From Chromera velia (Eukaryota; Sar; Chromeraceae), in assembly GCA_018398765.1 (NCBI GenBank), contig JAHBMJ010002961.1, positions 1-24,524 of the forward strand: a stretch of DNA of 24,524 nucleotides, given 5' to 3'. Both the position numbers and the translations under genes were made by a program. Shown in pieces: positions 1 to 10,423 of this stretch. A model generated the notes under the pieces. The model was not told the origin of the DNA, did not search any database, and was given only the letters and a program-made list of their open reading frames with translations. Within the stretch, counting starts at the first letter, position 1. The number at the start of each line of letters is the position of its first letter.

Positions 1-155
1 GAGAGAGAGAGAGGAAGAGGGAGGGGGAGGAAGGGACAGAGAGAGGAGGAGTTGGAGGGAGGGGGAGAGAGAGGGGAGGGAAGAAGGAAGACAGAAAAAG
101 AGAAAGAGAGAGACAGGGAAGGAAGGAAGAAAGGAAGGAAGGAAGGAAAGAAGGA
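1..155. repeat. Purine-rich microsatellite (GA, GGA, GGAA)
   Basis: Almost every base on the plus strand is a purine. It begins as GA dinucleotides and drifts into GGAA/GAAGG tetranucleotides before unique sequence starts near 160. It runs off the window edge, so its full length is unknown. Confidence 0.9.
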
Positions 156-159
156 AGGC

Positions 160-1340
160 TCCGTTGAAACGTCATACGGTCGCGGAACTTATTCTTGAGA
201 CCAAGACGCGCGTTCACGAGCAAAGAATCATGGAAGCAGTAATTAATCCATTGTATGCATTGCATTGCATCCACGTGTAAGCAATACATAAGGAATGAGA
301 AAAGTGTTTGTATCAACGACTATATACGACTATACTAGTTTGTATTGGATGAACCGGAACTTATCAGACCATATAAACCTTGCATTACAGTGCATCAGAG
401 ACTTTAAGATCAAATTTGAGCCTTGTAACGTCAAAACTAGCCTTATTGCACTCATTATTCCCAATGATATCTATAGACTTAATTCTTTATTTTACATATT
501 TTTCTCCTTTATTTTCTAGTTTTAATACATAATTATCCTCAAAGTCTTGTTAGTGGCTTGGGATTACTTGGGATTTGGTGTCGCTGAATCTAGGATTTAA
601 CCTTGAATCATCATCATCATCATACAGAATTATTATTATTTATTTTCATGTTTTGAACGATCATTTTTTATTGAACCGTAATCAATCTAGAAAAAATATT
701 CTCGTTATAGGTGAATTTTTGCTCTTTAACATTGTTTTCCTCTAACTTTTTCTATGCTATACATATTTTTTTTTCTAAACATTTTTTTCTTAGGGCCCCG
801 GCATACCCCCGGAGCCTGTGGAGGGGGTATCCTGCATGTTATAAAATATAAATTTTTCATTGGTTATCAAAATGTATCGTCATCGGTACAAATTGTTTGT
901 TTAAAAATTCGTGCCCGATCGGATAATTACTTGTCTGCATCGAAGCTGGTACAAACGAGAATTTATTAATAATAATTTTGAAAGATCGAGCTTTCTTCCG
1001 GCCTGAAACTGTATCGCCATTCAATTAAAATGGCAATAAATGCTATGCAGCTGTATTGGCGTAGATAGAGATAGAGTATGTTTTAATATCAACAATTACA
1101 TATATTCATATTGCTGCATGCACAGCTCATGCAGTTCCTTCATTGGCGATCTTAATTGTGCGGACGGTTCACAATGCAAATGTCAGCAATCGACTGGACA
1201 GGTTTTCAGTTTCCAGAGACCCAGCAAACAGCTCCTGGGGGGGTCTACCCGGTTGTCCATCACGTCGTCATTTCTTTGAGAAACCGAGAGAAACAGACAG
1301 TCACTGAGTTTGTGGGGCTTCACATATTGAAATTTTTGTA
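160..1340. other. AT-rich spacer with no recognisable gene
   Basis: The stretch is AT-rich with many stops in all frames, and the short open frames lack protein-like composition. A small hairpin is possible where ATACCCCC (803-810) faces GGGGGTAT (823-830) across a 12-base loop. No RNA gene or domain was recognised. Confidence 0.6.
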
Positions 1341-1344
1341 GCGG

Positions 1345-1566
1345 CTGAGCCCCTCGCGAAGTGAGATAACTACAGCCCCTCGCACTGACAGCGGCCCCTC
1401 GCAAGGAAGATGACTGCAGCCCCTCGCACTGACAGCCCCTCGCAAAGAGAGATAACTGCAGTCTACAGCCACTCGCACTGACAGCCCCTCGCAAAGAGAG
1501 ATAACTACAGCCACTCACACTGACAGCCCCTCACGAAGAGAGATAACCACAGCCACTTGCACTGAC
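1345..1566 (+). repeat. Degenerate minisatellite directly upstream of the NYN ORF
   Basis: About five imperfect copies of a unit of roughly 40 bases alternate the motifs AGCCCCTCGCACTGACAGC and CTCGCAAAGAGAGATAACT. Copies differ by substitutions and small indels. The last copy ends in CACTTGCACTGACATA, immediately before the ATG at 1570. It therefore makes up the whole 5' flank of that gene, either as promoter/leader or as an unrecognised upstream intron. Long minus-strand open frames across it are a by-product of the periodicity. Confidence 0.85.
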
Positions 1567-1569
1567 ATA

Positions 1570-2178
1570 ATGGCGAAGCTTCGAAAAGACCTCATCTTCG
1601 AAGATGCAGACGGGAGTGGCTGGGGCGCAGGAACGTCACTCATCGCTGTCAGACGAAAGATCGAGCAAGTGTTCTTTCAGCCAGAGGCCCTCTCTTCTGC
1701 GGTCATACGTCTGCCCTCAGAATACCATGCCGCAGGAAACTCCATTTCTATGACAGATAAGATGAGGGCACGCTACAGAGCTGCGGGGGCCTCCACTATT
1801 GTGGTAGACAACAAGCACGAAGCAGGCGACCACGCTTTGCTTTCCATGATGGACCTGGCAACACAGACAATGCACTCACTGAGGGCTCAATTCGAGCAGG
1901 CGGGCCTTTCCCCAGGCATGGAGCCCGAAATGAACGCTGTAGTCATTGGTCAGGATACCGATCTTGCCACAGGCTTGAAGTCCATGCAGGAAGCCGGCAT
2001 CAAGTGTCATCTGCTCGCAAACCTAGGGAGCTGTGGAGACTTGGGCTCAGCCATCTACTCAGGCAACGTGTACGACCTGCAGTCTTTCAAAGACTCGCTG
2101 GGGACAAACAAGCGTCCAGAGGAGATTGCGTACAGCAGAGGCCTGCACGACGGGCGAATAGAGGCCCAGAAGGACTAG
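1570..2178 (+). CDS. NYN (PIN-like) domain protein, putative RNase, exon 1 or whole gene
   Basis: An open frame of 202 codons has the layout of an NYN/PIN-like nuclease domain. A first strand carries acidic residues (LIFEDADGSG, residues 8-17). A central helix follows NKHEAGDHALL (81-91), with D87 in the position of the family's second metal-binding acid. Then comes VVIGQDTDLATGL (124-136), with D129/D131 matching the SGDSDF-type motif, and an AGIKCHLLA strand. In the family these acids bind a divalent metal for RNA cleavage, so an RNA-processing role is inferred. The frame closes with TAG at 2176-2178. A consensus donor (AACAG|gtgact) lies downstream at 2242/2243, and protein-like exons follow from 2561, so this may be only the first exon with a frame break before the donor. 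The ATG at 1570 is the first in frame after the repeat. Confidence 0.6.
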   Translation: MAKLRKDLIFEDADGSGWGAGTSLIAVRRKIEQVFFQPEALSSAVIRLPSEYHAAGNSISMTDKMRARYRAAGASTIVVDNKHEAGDHALLSMMDLATQTMHSLRAQFEQAGLSPGMEPEMNAVVIGQDTDLATGLKSMQEAGIKCHLLANLGSCGDLGSAIYSGNVYDLQSFKDSLGTNKRPEEIAYSRGLHDGRIEAQKD

Positions 2179-2296
2179 CCAATGAACGCGTCCAAGGAGG
2201 CGGGGACGACTGGAACGGTCACCCTCGATCAGTGCTCAACAGGTGACTCAAAGAAGTCAGCAAGTGCATGCGTGCCCGTTTTCTTCAGTCTTCCTT

Positions 2297-2345
2297 CTTT
2301 CCTTCCTTCCTTCCTTCCTTCCCTCTTTCCTTCCTCCGTTCCCTC
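2297..2345. repeat. (CTTC)n microsatellite
   Basis: A TTCC/CTTC tract lies about 55 bases after the candidate donor at 2243, inside the presumed first intron of the NYN-LOTUS-like gene. It acts as a pyrimidine-rich filler typical of introns in this window. Confidence 0.85.
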
Positions 2346-2859
2346 AATGTCCAACCTGTTTTTTCTTTCTTTTTTTTCTTTCTAGCAAGTGCGTCTGCCT
2401 CATGCAAAAGCAACTGACAAAGCTTTTTTTCCTGCATTGTTGTTTGATTTGGTTGTCAATGCATGGTCAAACGATGAATGATCATTGTGCTGGCAACGCA
2501 TGATCAAACAATGAATGATCATTGTGCTATGTTTGTATTCTGGCCTGGTTTGGGATGCAGGTGCTAAAGAGACTGGAGTGCGAAGAGTCGGACGCATCTA
2601 TGAACGCCACGCTTCTGGGCCGCCTCGTGAAATTCGCCCCCCCCGAATTGCAGCCGGGGCTCTCCAAGGTCAGACTCTGCTGAGTTTTCACTCGCGCTAC
2701 GATGTTTTCGTAATGATTGATTTAAGGTTTACACTGCATGATGGTGTTTCTGGGCGGTTTCGGACATTTTTGTGCTCACGCATGAATGTGCTTGGATTTG
2801 CAGCTCAAGAGCCTTCTGGGAACTAACGCGCAGGAGCCCGACGCCGATGCCAAGAGAAG

Positions 2860-3489
2860 GTAAGGAGACTAGAACGCCGCGGCATATGACTTGGGGAGGT
2901 AATGTAGGCTAAAACTGAGACTAGCTTTTATTAGCAGCACGCGGGAGGAGATGACAGCCAAGTTAGGCAGAAAAGAGCAACAAGGTGCATGCAAAAAAGG
3001 GAAGAGGAGAGCAGCAGAGAAAACAAGGCAAAAGTAGAGGAGCCGAGAGGAGAGCGTACGATAAATGGAGAGAAAGAAAGGCGAGCGGAGCAAAGTGGGG
3101 AAAGGCAAAGGTGCTCAAGTAGAGGCAGGCAGGGGCTGTCGAAAGGGGAGGAGAGCTAAGTATGGGACACAAATTACAGAAGAGAAAGAGAGAAGGGCCG
3201 AGCAGATCCAATTTGAGCAGAAATAAGCGGAATTCAGGATACAAGAAAGTAGTTTCATGCAGCAGAAGAGAGGGACGTACGGGAGAGGGGGAGGAGGGGA
3301 GCAGAGGAGGGCAGAGGAGACGAGAGCAGATGCTTGGGGGGCTAGCAGGGGGGCAGAACAGAGCAAAGAAGCGCAGAGAGTAGATGACGTTGTCAATAAG
3401 GGCCGGGAACCGTTACGGAGAAGAAGTTAGGTAAGGAAAAGAATAATAAAAGACAAATGTCTGTCTGTGTCTGTGTCTGTGTGTCTGTG

Positions 3490-3522
<33 letters not shown>

Positions 3523-3531
3523 GGTTGGTCG

Positions 3532-3563
<32 letters not shown>

Positions 3564-4327
3564 GGTCGGTGGGTCGGTCTGTCTGTCTGTCTGGTCTGTC
3601 TCTGTCTGTCTCTGTCTGTCTATCAGACTGTCTGTGTCTGTCTGTCTGTCTGTCTGTCTGCCTCAGGCTGTCTGTCTGTCTGTCTAATCGGTCTGTCTGT
3701 CTAATCGGTCTGTCTGTCTTATCTGTTTGTCTGTCTAATTTCTCTGTCTGTCTGATCTGTCTGTCTGTCTAATCTGTCTGTCTGTCTGATCTGTCTGCCT
3801 GTAGAAGATACGTACGTAAGACAGGGGACAGCAGGCCGGCATCTGGAGATCCGAGCATTGAGTGAGTATGAAATATGTGTAAAAGAGGACGAGGAGACAA
3901 GGATCCGAGGGCGAGAAAGGGGGGGGAAAAGGACCCAAACAGAAAAGGCTAATCAGCAAAAAACTGTCAGAGAGCTGAAAAAAGGAGTAGCCTAAGGACG
4001 GGACCTCATTGTACATACTTAGACAAAAAGAGTAGTGAGGGAGAACGCAAAAGATGAGGGCGCCAGAGAGATGTTGACGTCAGGCTTGAAAGAAAGGTAT
4101 AGGTATCTAAATAGATAGAAGTACAAAATTAAAATATAGATATCTAAATAAATAGAAAAGAGATAAAGAAAAGGGAATTAAGCGGGGATCTGCATCTAAA
4201 CTGGGCACTCCTGAGTTCACTGTCTCGGCACTTTGCTATTTGACTGTGGCTCTGGCGCAATCGTTTGGTGCAGTTCGAAGGTCTATGCTTTCCGGTTCTA
4301 CTCCTTAGTAAATTTTTCTTTCTGCAG
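2860..4327 (+). other. Long repeat-filled intron between exons 3 and 4 of the NYN-LOTUS-like gene
   Basis: The interval is bounded by GTAAGG and TTTTTCTTTCTGCAG, a good acceptor with a pyrimidine tract. It contains a purine-rich half (about 2930-3440), a CTGT tetranucleotide array (3455-3800), and AT-rich sequence with TAGATA-type short repeats (4090-4170). The long open frames here on both strands are composition artefacts. An alternative acceptor three bases downstream (NAGNAG, CAGAAG) is in phase. Confidence 0.6.
3455..3802. repeat. (CTGT)n tetranucleotide array
   Basis: About 350 bases of CTGT units are interrupted by CTAT, CGGT and AATC variants. The interruptions recur (CTATCTGGTTGGTCGGT, CTATCTGGTCGGTGGGTCGGT), so segments of the array were themselves duplicated. 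Confidence 0.95.
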
Positions 4328-4668
4328 AAGGGAGATGCCTGAAGCTTCTGGAGTGGCGATGGAAGCGCCGACCACCGTGTCTAGTGGAGGGCTGGAGGGA
4401 GCAGAGATGCGGAAGCGGATTCAAGAACTGTTGCAAGTGGAGACGTTCCCCGCGGCGTACATCGAGCATTTCTTCAAAACCACGGGAGTCGCCCAGATGG
4501 AAGACCGCAAGAATGCTGCACGCTCTCCGAATCGGCGACTTTACAGTCGAAAAGCGGACAGACATCGGTGTCCGGGTGGGCGTCAACAACCGGAAGTATT
4601 ACCGTCATGCTTTCATGAATGAAGAAGACGCAGTAAAACTGCTTGACGCTGCAAAGCCCGCAAAATGA

Positions 4669-6180
4669 AGAGGTCAAGGGGGCGAGAAAAGGTGGAATTG
4701 AAGAAGGCAAAGACGCATATTTGCAACTCACTTATTGGAAACTATTAACTCACCTAGCAACTCACTAAGTCTCGCAAATCAGTGCACAATTTATCAGAAT
4801 GCTCACTATTCGTATATGATAATTCAGCCTTTATACTGAGTGGTGTGTTATTGGCTTTAACTGTCCACCAAATTATTTACTTCAGCTGTTCTTTTATATT
4901 ATACATTAGATCATACAAAACCAATATAAATCTCCTGAAAATTTAGTGGAATACTATGAGTAAAATATAGTAACATAATATGATCATTAATATCAGGGTT
5001 AAACTTTCTAACAAGCAAACCATGGTTTCTCTAGCCTAACGTTAGAACTTAGAAGCATGCAAACTAGCTATTACACACACTGTCAGACAACGATGGGCCA
5101 GGCGCATCATAGTTATAGTTATAGCCATAACATTTATCTGTTATAGAATTTATAAATTAAAGTTTTTATAGATAGTAAATGTAGATCCTTTCTAAGCTGT
5201 TTGCATGCAGATCCTTCGAGGCGTCTTCAGGGAACCGGGTGCAGCAGGCTGGTTGTGGTGGGGCTTCTGCATGTGTAGAGGTGGAGGGAGGTATGAGGTG
5301 TGGGGGGTTTGAGCTGCAGACTGCAGTAATAGTTAAAAATATATAATCGTTTTTTTGAGAAAGGTTATGTAGAGTCATTTTTTCTGTAGTTGTGTGTCCG
5401 ATACTCTAGCTATGGTTCTGTTCTGCTTAGTCAACGGTTTATCTATACAGTCAAGAATAGAACCTTCCGATGCACTCGTTTATGGAGGCTGGGATTGTTA
5501 TTATACAAACAGTCGCTATGTATGTTTATATATGGACACTTGTGACACTTTAGGGGGGGTCGAATTCTGAAGTGTCATTCAACAGTGGCTTTAAATCAAC
5601 CTTCTAATGACACTTATAACACTTATTTTAATAATTTTATAAAACAATAGAAATACTAAAGACCATCTATTTTGCCTCTCTTTCTTTTTTTTTATAAAAA
5701 TAAAATAAATTTTGAAAACAGATGTCATAAGTGTCACAAGTATCACTGTAAGCCGGATCTAGCTTCTACTTTTTGTAACACTTTATGTTGGGGGATGACA
5801 CTTACCAATCTGTTGTGATATTTTGCTGAGTTAGCTTAAAGGAAGGGAGGGGGGGACAGGATGGGAGAAGGTCCTTTTCCCTATATCCCAGAGACTCCGG
5901 ATGTTGTCCGTTTCCCCAAACCGTACATCTCATTTATAGCAGTCTACGAGCCCCTAGCTTGTCCACTACTTAGAAAATAGTATATATCTTGATAAAATGA
6001 TTTAAAGAAAGGGAGTCCTACTACTTTTATAAAAATAATGGATCCTGTTTTACTGAATCAGTACCGGCAAGCCAGGTTTGTCTTCTTCACTTTTCTGTCC
6101 CTTACGACCAAAATTGATGCAAATAGGGTTGAAAAGAAATATTTTCAACCTGGATTCAGTTAGAAACAAGTAATATATAA
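4669..6180. other. AT-rich spacer leading into the viral-like pseudogene
   Basis: No intact coding region is visible. It has ATAG/TTATAG short repeats near 5110-5150, one block of higher GC (5205-5310), and a cluster of TGACACTT octamers (5543-5804). From 6038 a short open frame (MDPVLLNQYRQ...) might be a shifted N-terminal remnant of the primase pseudogene that follows, but this is weak. Confidence 0.5.
5543..5804. repeat. Cluster of five TGACACTT octamers in both orientations
   Basis: TGACACTT occurs at 5543-5550, 5608-5615 and 5796-5803. Its complement AAGTGTCA occurs at 5570-5577 and 5729-5736. The second and fifth form a 10-base inverted pair (TGACACTTAT at 5608-5617, ATAAGTGTCA at 5727-5736). 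Function is unknown; an iteron or a remnant terminal repeat are possibilities. Confidence 0.6.
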
Positions 6181-7818
6181 AACGATGGAGGACGGTCCCA
6201 CATCCGTTCTAAAACTGATACGGCGCTTGCTATCATATGTGGTGCCGAAAGTGGTTTAACTGTGATTAACTTTGACGATGCAGACAAGTACACATGGATG
6301 ATAGACAAACATCCGGAATTAAAAGAGTACTACACAGTTAAAACACGCCACGGTTATCACGTGTACTGTTAATATGACCCAGAAGTTTTTACGACCATTA
6401 ATAGATTGATGTCATATACTAAAGTAGACATCCGTAATGACAATAGTCTCATTTTTGCCCCACCAACGGTCTATGTCCTTCAAAACCAAACAACGATGAT
6501 TGAATACCGGTTTATAGGTGGAAAGGTCCTTTCTATTCCGATATTTATAAAAGAAGATCTCAAAAGAAATAAAAAGCATCCTTTAATACCGGCTGTTCAA
6601 TTTTGTCCTAGTGTATCAGCGACTGAATCTACCGTAACTAAAATAGCCGATTTGTGTTCTTGTTTGTCTATAAATCGCAGTATAAATCGACAAGGATAGA
6701 CTGGAGTAGGGCAACTCCTTAAAAATACAGTCGATGAAGCTGATTGAGAGTTGTTTCACATGTTTTCCAAAAAGTGCCCGTCCAAGTACTCTTCAATAGA
6801 ATATGATCGAGATTATACTTCATTAACTCTCCCAGGAGCAAACCAGTTGACTAAAGCATCCCTTCATCATTGGGCCTAAACCGATAATCCTGAAAAGTAT
6901 GCTGAGCTATTTCCTTCCAAATCAAGCCCAACACCAACTTTATCACTTCTACTTCAAGCACTGCAACCAGATGTAGTCACTCTAGGACCAGAAAAGCAGC
7001 GACACGTTGCCAGTAATGACCACGAGGCAGGAAAGATCTTTAGAGATATGCTTAAGGATCAGATTAAGTTTTGTCGGGGGCAATACTATCTACGGATCAA
7101 CCACCAATGGTATACGTCTCCGGAGATGGTTGACCGCCAACTCCAGGCCGCGTGTTTAAAAGCAAATATCTTAAAGCCTGGATCAAAAAAGAAGAAACAC
7201 GTTCCGTATTCTGCCAATATTCCTGGATGTAAAAATATTATTCAGGCTATGAAAGTGTCACTTCCTTCTGATGATACGTTCTATGAGCGACTCCACAATA
7301 CAACAAAACGAAAGATCTGTTTTCAAAATGGGGTGTATGACTTTCAGCGGCGGGAATTCATTCTATGGAATGATTTGACCGAACCAGTGGACACCGCAGT
7401 GGTGATTCCGTATGACTATGAACCAATCCCAGATGAAGACGCGATTCAAGAAGTTCAAACCCAAATCTTTGAAGCAATCTTTGGAGAGGACCAAAGCCCT
7501 GATTTCCTTCGATTCTTGGCTCGAGCGTTTGCGGGCCATGTTGAAGACAAGCATTGGGGAGTCTGTATGGGGGACCGTAACTCGGGAAAAGGAGTTACGA
7601 CCAACCTTCTCCAAGCAACGTTTCCAGGATACATCACGAACATCGTGTCGGAAGTATTCTTGATGAATGGACAAAATACCGATCCGGCTAAAACAGAAGG
7701 GTGGATGCTGGATTGTGAATTTGGACGACTGCCCATCACCCAAGAAATGAAGATGGATACCACAGATCGGAGCATTCGGATCAATGGTAATTTGATCAAG
7801 CGTTTCAACTCTGTTGCA
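6181..7818 (+). pseudogene. Decayed D5-like primase-helicase of a large DNA virus, virophage or polinton-like element
   Basis: One reading frame carries homologous-looking sequence for about 546 codons but is interrupted by stops at 6370-6372 (TAA), 6697-6699 (TAG), 6745-6747 (TGA) and 6877-6879 (TAA). The first part has primase-polymerase-type signatures: GAESGLTVINFDDADK, then TRHGYHVYC, then VDIRNDNSLIFAPP. The clean 3' part from 7048 shows the D5 N-terminal-type motif NGVYDFQRREF and a superfamily 3 helicase P-loop, GDRNSGKG (7570-7593). A Walker-B-like RLPITQEM follows. Similarity stops abruptly after RINGNLIKRFNS near 7813, so the last helicase motifs and C-terminus are gone. In the family this protein primes and unwinds DNA for element replication. 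Here it cannot be made as a full-length protein. It sits in AT-rich DNA and is not an intron-containing host gene. Which group of elements it came from cannot be told without a search. Confidence 0.85.
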
Positions 7819-7837
7819 TACTGTTGCATACTGTTGC
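7811..7837. repeat. Ten-base tandem repeat at the end of the viral-like homology
   Basis: CTGTTGCATA is present twice, followed by CTGTTGC. It sits exactly where the primase-helicase similarity ends, so it probably marks the breakpoint. Confidence 0.85.
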
Positions 7838-7946
7838 TCAGGGAATTTGAAGGGCTGAAGCAGCTCCAGAGAAGAATGGAGAGCGGCCGCCAGTCCAACA
7901 CGGGATCTCTTGGTGGAAGAATCAGGTGGTCAGACTGCCGAGTGCT

Positions 7947-7977
<31 letters not shown>

Positions 7978-8816
7978 GTGGAGTCTGTCGCCTTCTGAAT
8001 CTGCGTGCGTGCGACAACTTGAAGGTCCCGACAGAAAGTCCCGCCTGCAAGAGATGTTGTTGGAACGGAATTGAAAGTGTTCGGTCGAGTTAGATTGCAG
8101 TCGCCGACAAGAGAATAGAGAATGTTGTCAGAGAGGCAGAAACAATTATTGAAAAGGAACTCTAGGCGCGACAGCGGAAGGTCGGAAAGAGCTCCACAGG
8201 GGGGGCGTTCGTCGTGCCTGAAAACCGACGATCCTTCAAGATTTTGTCCAGCGAAACAAAGCAAGGCTGGCAAGGGCGTCCGGCGCGGTGCTCAGTGGTG
8301 GCGCCCTGATGTTGCCGTGTCCGGGCGGTCCCCTCCCTGTGAATATTTAGGCATGATCTGTTCCTCCTCGATCAGTGCATGTCCGCGAACTTCAAGGAGT
8401 GCAGGAGCAGAGATGCCAGGCGAGAGACCTTTTCGAATCTGCTGGATCGCATCGCATGCCGCGAGACTGATTCCATCTCTCTCTCTCTCTCTCCCTCTCT
8501 CTCTCTCTCTTTCTCTCTCTCTCTTGTTTTGTTTGGTTTGGTTTTCCCTTGCGGTCTTCCTGTTTCATGCATGAACTCATCAGGGCTGCTGCTCAGCCTG
8601 CTGCTGCTGCTACGGCTGCAGCAGTGTATGCATGTGTGGGGCCCGGTTTTTCGCTGCGCTGGGTGTGTGGGGCTGTCTCTTCTTGTTTTGTGCTGCTGTG
8701 TGTGTGCAGGAATGAAGGGGGCCTCGGGGAGGCAGAGAGGGGGGAAGGGAGGGGCGGACGGAGGGAGGAAGGGAGGGAAGGAGGGAGGGAGCGGGGGCAT
8801 CGCACGTGAGGGACCC
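7838..8816. other. Ambiguous region with exon-like blocks and CT repeats
   Basis: A block at 7842-7925 reads protein-like on the plus strand (EFEGLKQLQRRMESGRQ) between CTCAG and AG|gtggtc. A block at about 8292-8470 reads protein-like on both strands: plus LFLLDQCMSANFKECRS..., minus SLAACDAIQQIRKGL... to a stop at 8292-8294. No family was recognised and neither strand has a convincing splice pair. CT dinucleotide tracts occur at 7947-7975 and 8475-8524, and GGA-rich repeats at 8735-8792. The 3' UTR of the minus-strand Abraxas-like gene should also lie here. Confidence 0.35.
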
Positions 8817-10384
8817 TCAGGTCGTGGTCCTCTGACTGAAATGCGGGGGGGCTTGCTGACGGCTGGTGGAGAGGGGGGCTGAGGTGTCGCAGAAGTCTTT
8901 CGCGAGCTGAGTGACGGTGCGAAGGATGGGAGGCAGAGGCGAAGGCTGAGGGGTTTTGGGGTATTTGGACGCAAGTCGTCTTTCCAACCCGTCCGGAGAA
9001 GGTGGACAGAGAGACTTTTGTTGGCCAGGAGAGAACAGCGACGAACAAGAAAGAATGTTGGTCTTTTTCTTTGTGCCTCTTTCTGTAGCTCTGCTTCGTT
9101 TTGTGTGACACGCACGTCTGGAACTCGGCTGATGCTCGGGATTGGGGGCCGCCTGGGGGCAGTTGACAATGTGTTTCTACTTTAGATTCTCGCCTGGGAG
9201 AACAATTTTTCTCTCTCTTCATGTGCGTCTGCATTTGTTACCTAACACTACGTTAGGACTCGAAGAGTTAAAAACGGTTAAAGCAGTTAATAAAGCTGGG
9301 ATTAAAGAGAAAGGCGCGTGTCGTTAGGCAGTTGTTCTGAGGCTAATTTCCGGCTGTTCTTTGTAGAATTAACACTGCACTGGAGGACATGCAGGCTATA
9401 TACCGTTGAAATAATTTTTTGTTAGTAAATTGTTACAACTGTGTATCACACAATTCATAACTTTAGAGCAGTTGTAAACAGAATTTGCATAATAACTTAG
9501 ATAATAACGGTTCAAGTTACGGTTGTCTGGAGCTGAAAAAATCAACTCACTAGCTTTAATCATGAGTCGAATTTAATTCATTTCAAAAGATTGTTATAAC
9601 AAATAGCCTTTTCATTTTTTTTCACAGTTTTAAAAAATGATTGATATATATTGTAACTTTTAGTCATAGTTTATGAAGTGAGAGATGAAGTATTGATGTT
9701 GATTTCAATGATTTGTTTTCTTTTTAATTTGGGGTAAAAAAATAATCAAAATTTGAACACAGACAGTCAGAAAAACAAAATCTTTAAAAGATGAAAACAT
9801 AAAAACTTGATAAAAATAATCAGTTCAAGTATTTCAATTATAAGTTGTTTTCTTTCTTTTTGCTAGTCTTTTTGTTTAATTGTTTTTTGATTCAGAATAA
9901 TTCATAATTGCCCTTTGCTACCTAGCCTAGTACCTAGCGAGCGCGGCTACGGTACGTAACTAGGTATTCACTGAAAAACGAAAAAAAATACGTGAACTGT
10001 TTTTTTTTCTTCAGTTTTTTAAAATAATTTCATCCATCAATCATTGATCAATGCGACACGGTGATTCGATCATAGAACATCTTCTAAATTCCTGGATAAT
10101 TTTCCATCCCCTGCTCCTTCTGAGTGCGTCGGCCTCACAGGCGACCCTCTGGAGGCCCCCCTTGGATTTGTTTGTTGGCCCTGCGGGGGCTGCAGAGAAA
10201 CGCTGGCAGACACTGAGGGTCGTCTGGACCTCTCCAGGGACTTCGCACAGACGGTCTGAAGGATAGAGCCGCTCTGGAGGAGGTCGGCCTCAAGGGAGAC
10301 CTGCTGCTCGCGGAGGGGGTCTCCCATCGCCTGCACAGAATTCATGTGACACTTCTCTTTATCTGTCTCTCTCCTTCTCCTTCA

Positions 10385-10423
<39 letters not shown>

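Larger units (their letters stand above)
2561..4668 (+). pseudogene. Downstream exons of the NYN gene (LOTUS/OST-HTH-like), frame broken
   Basis: Three blocks behave as exons. The first, 2561-2668, follows GGGATGCAG and ends AAG|gtcaga; it encodes 36 residues including ATLLGRLVKFAPPELQPG. The second, 2804-2859, follows GGATTTGCAG, ends AGAAG|gtaagg, and continues in phase with LKSLLGTNAQ. The third starts at 4328 after TTTCTGCAG and continues in phase through MPEASGVAME, RIQELLQVET and YIEHFFKTTG. The pattern LLGRLV..PPELQPG.SKLKSLL resembles the LOTUS/OST-HTH domain that often accompanies NYN domains; this is an inference from pattern, not an alignment. In the last exon the natural frame changes by one base near 4512: codons up to VAQMEDRK are in one frame, and MLHALRIGDFTVEK through DAAKPAK, ending at TGA 4666-4668, are in the next. 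The uncorrected frame stops at 4622. Either a real indel or a sequencing error is possible. The link to the NYN exon is also unresolved because the phase does not match. Confidence 0.45.

Noticed and set aside
1183-1518. Minus-strand 111-codon frame over the minisatellite
   Set aside because: Repeat periodicity, no domain.
3457-3772. Frames of repeated Cys-Leu-Ser-Val
   Set aside because: Translation of the CTGT array, not a protein.
3455-3802. CRISPR-like array
   Set aside because: No spacers of uniform length; it is a tetranucleotide microsatellite in a eukaryotic intron.
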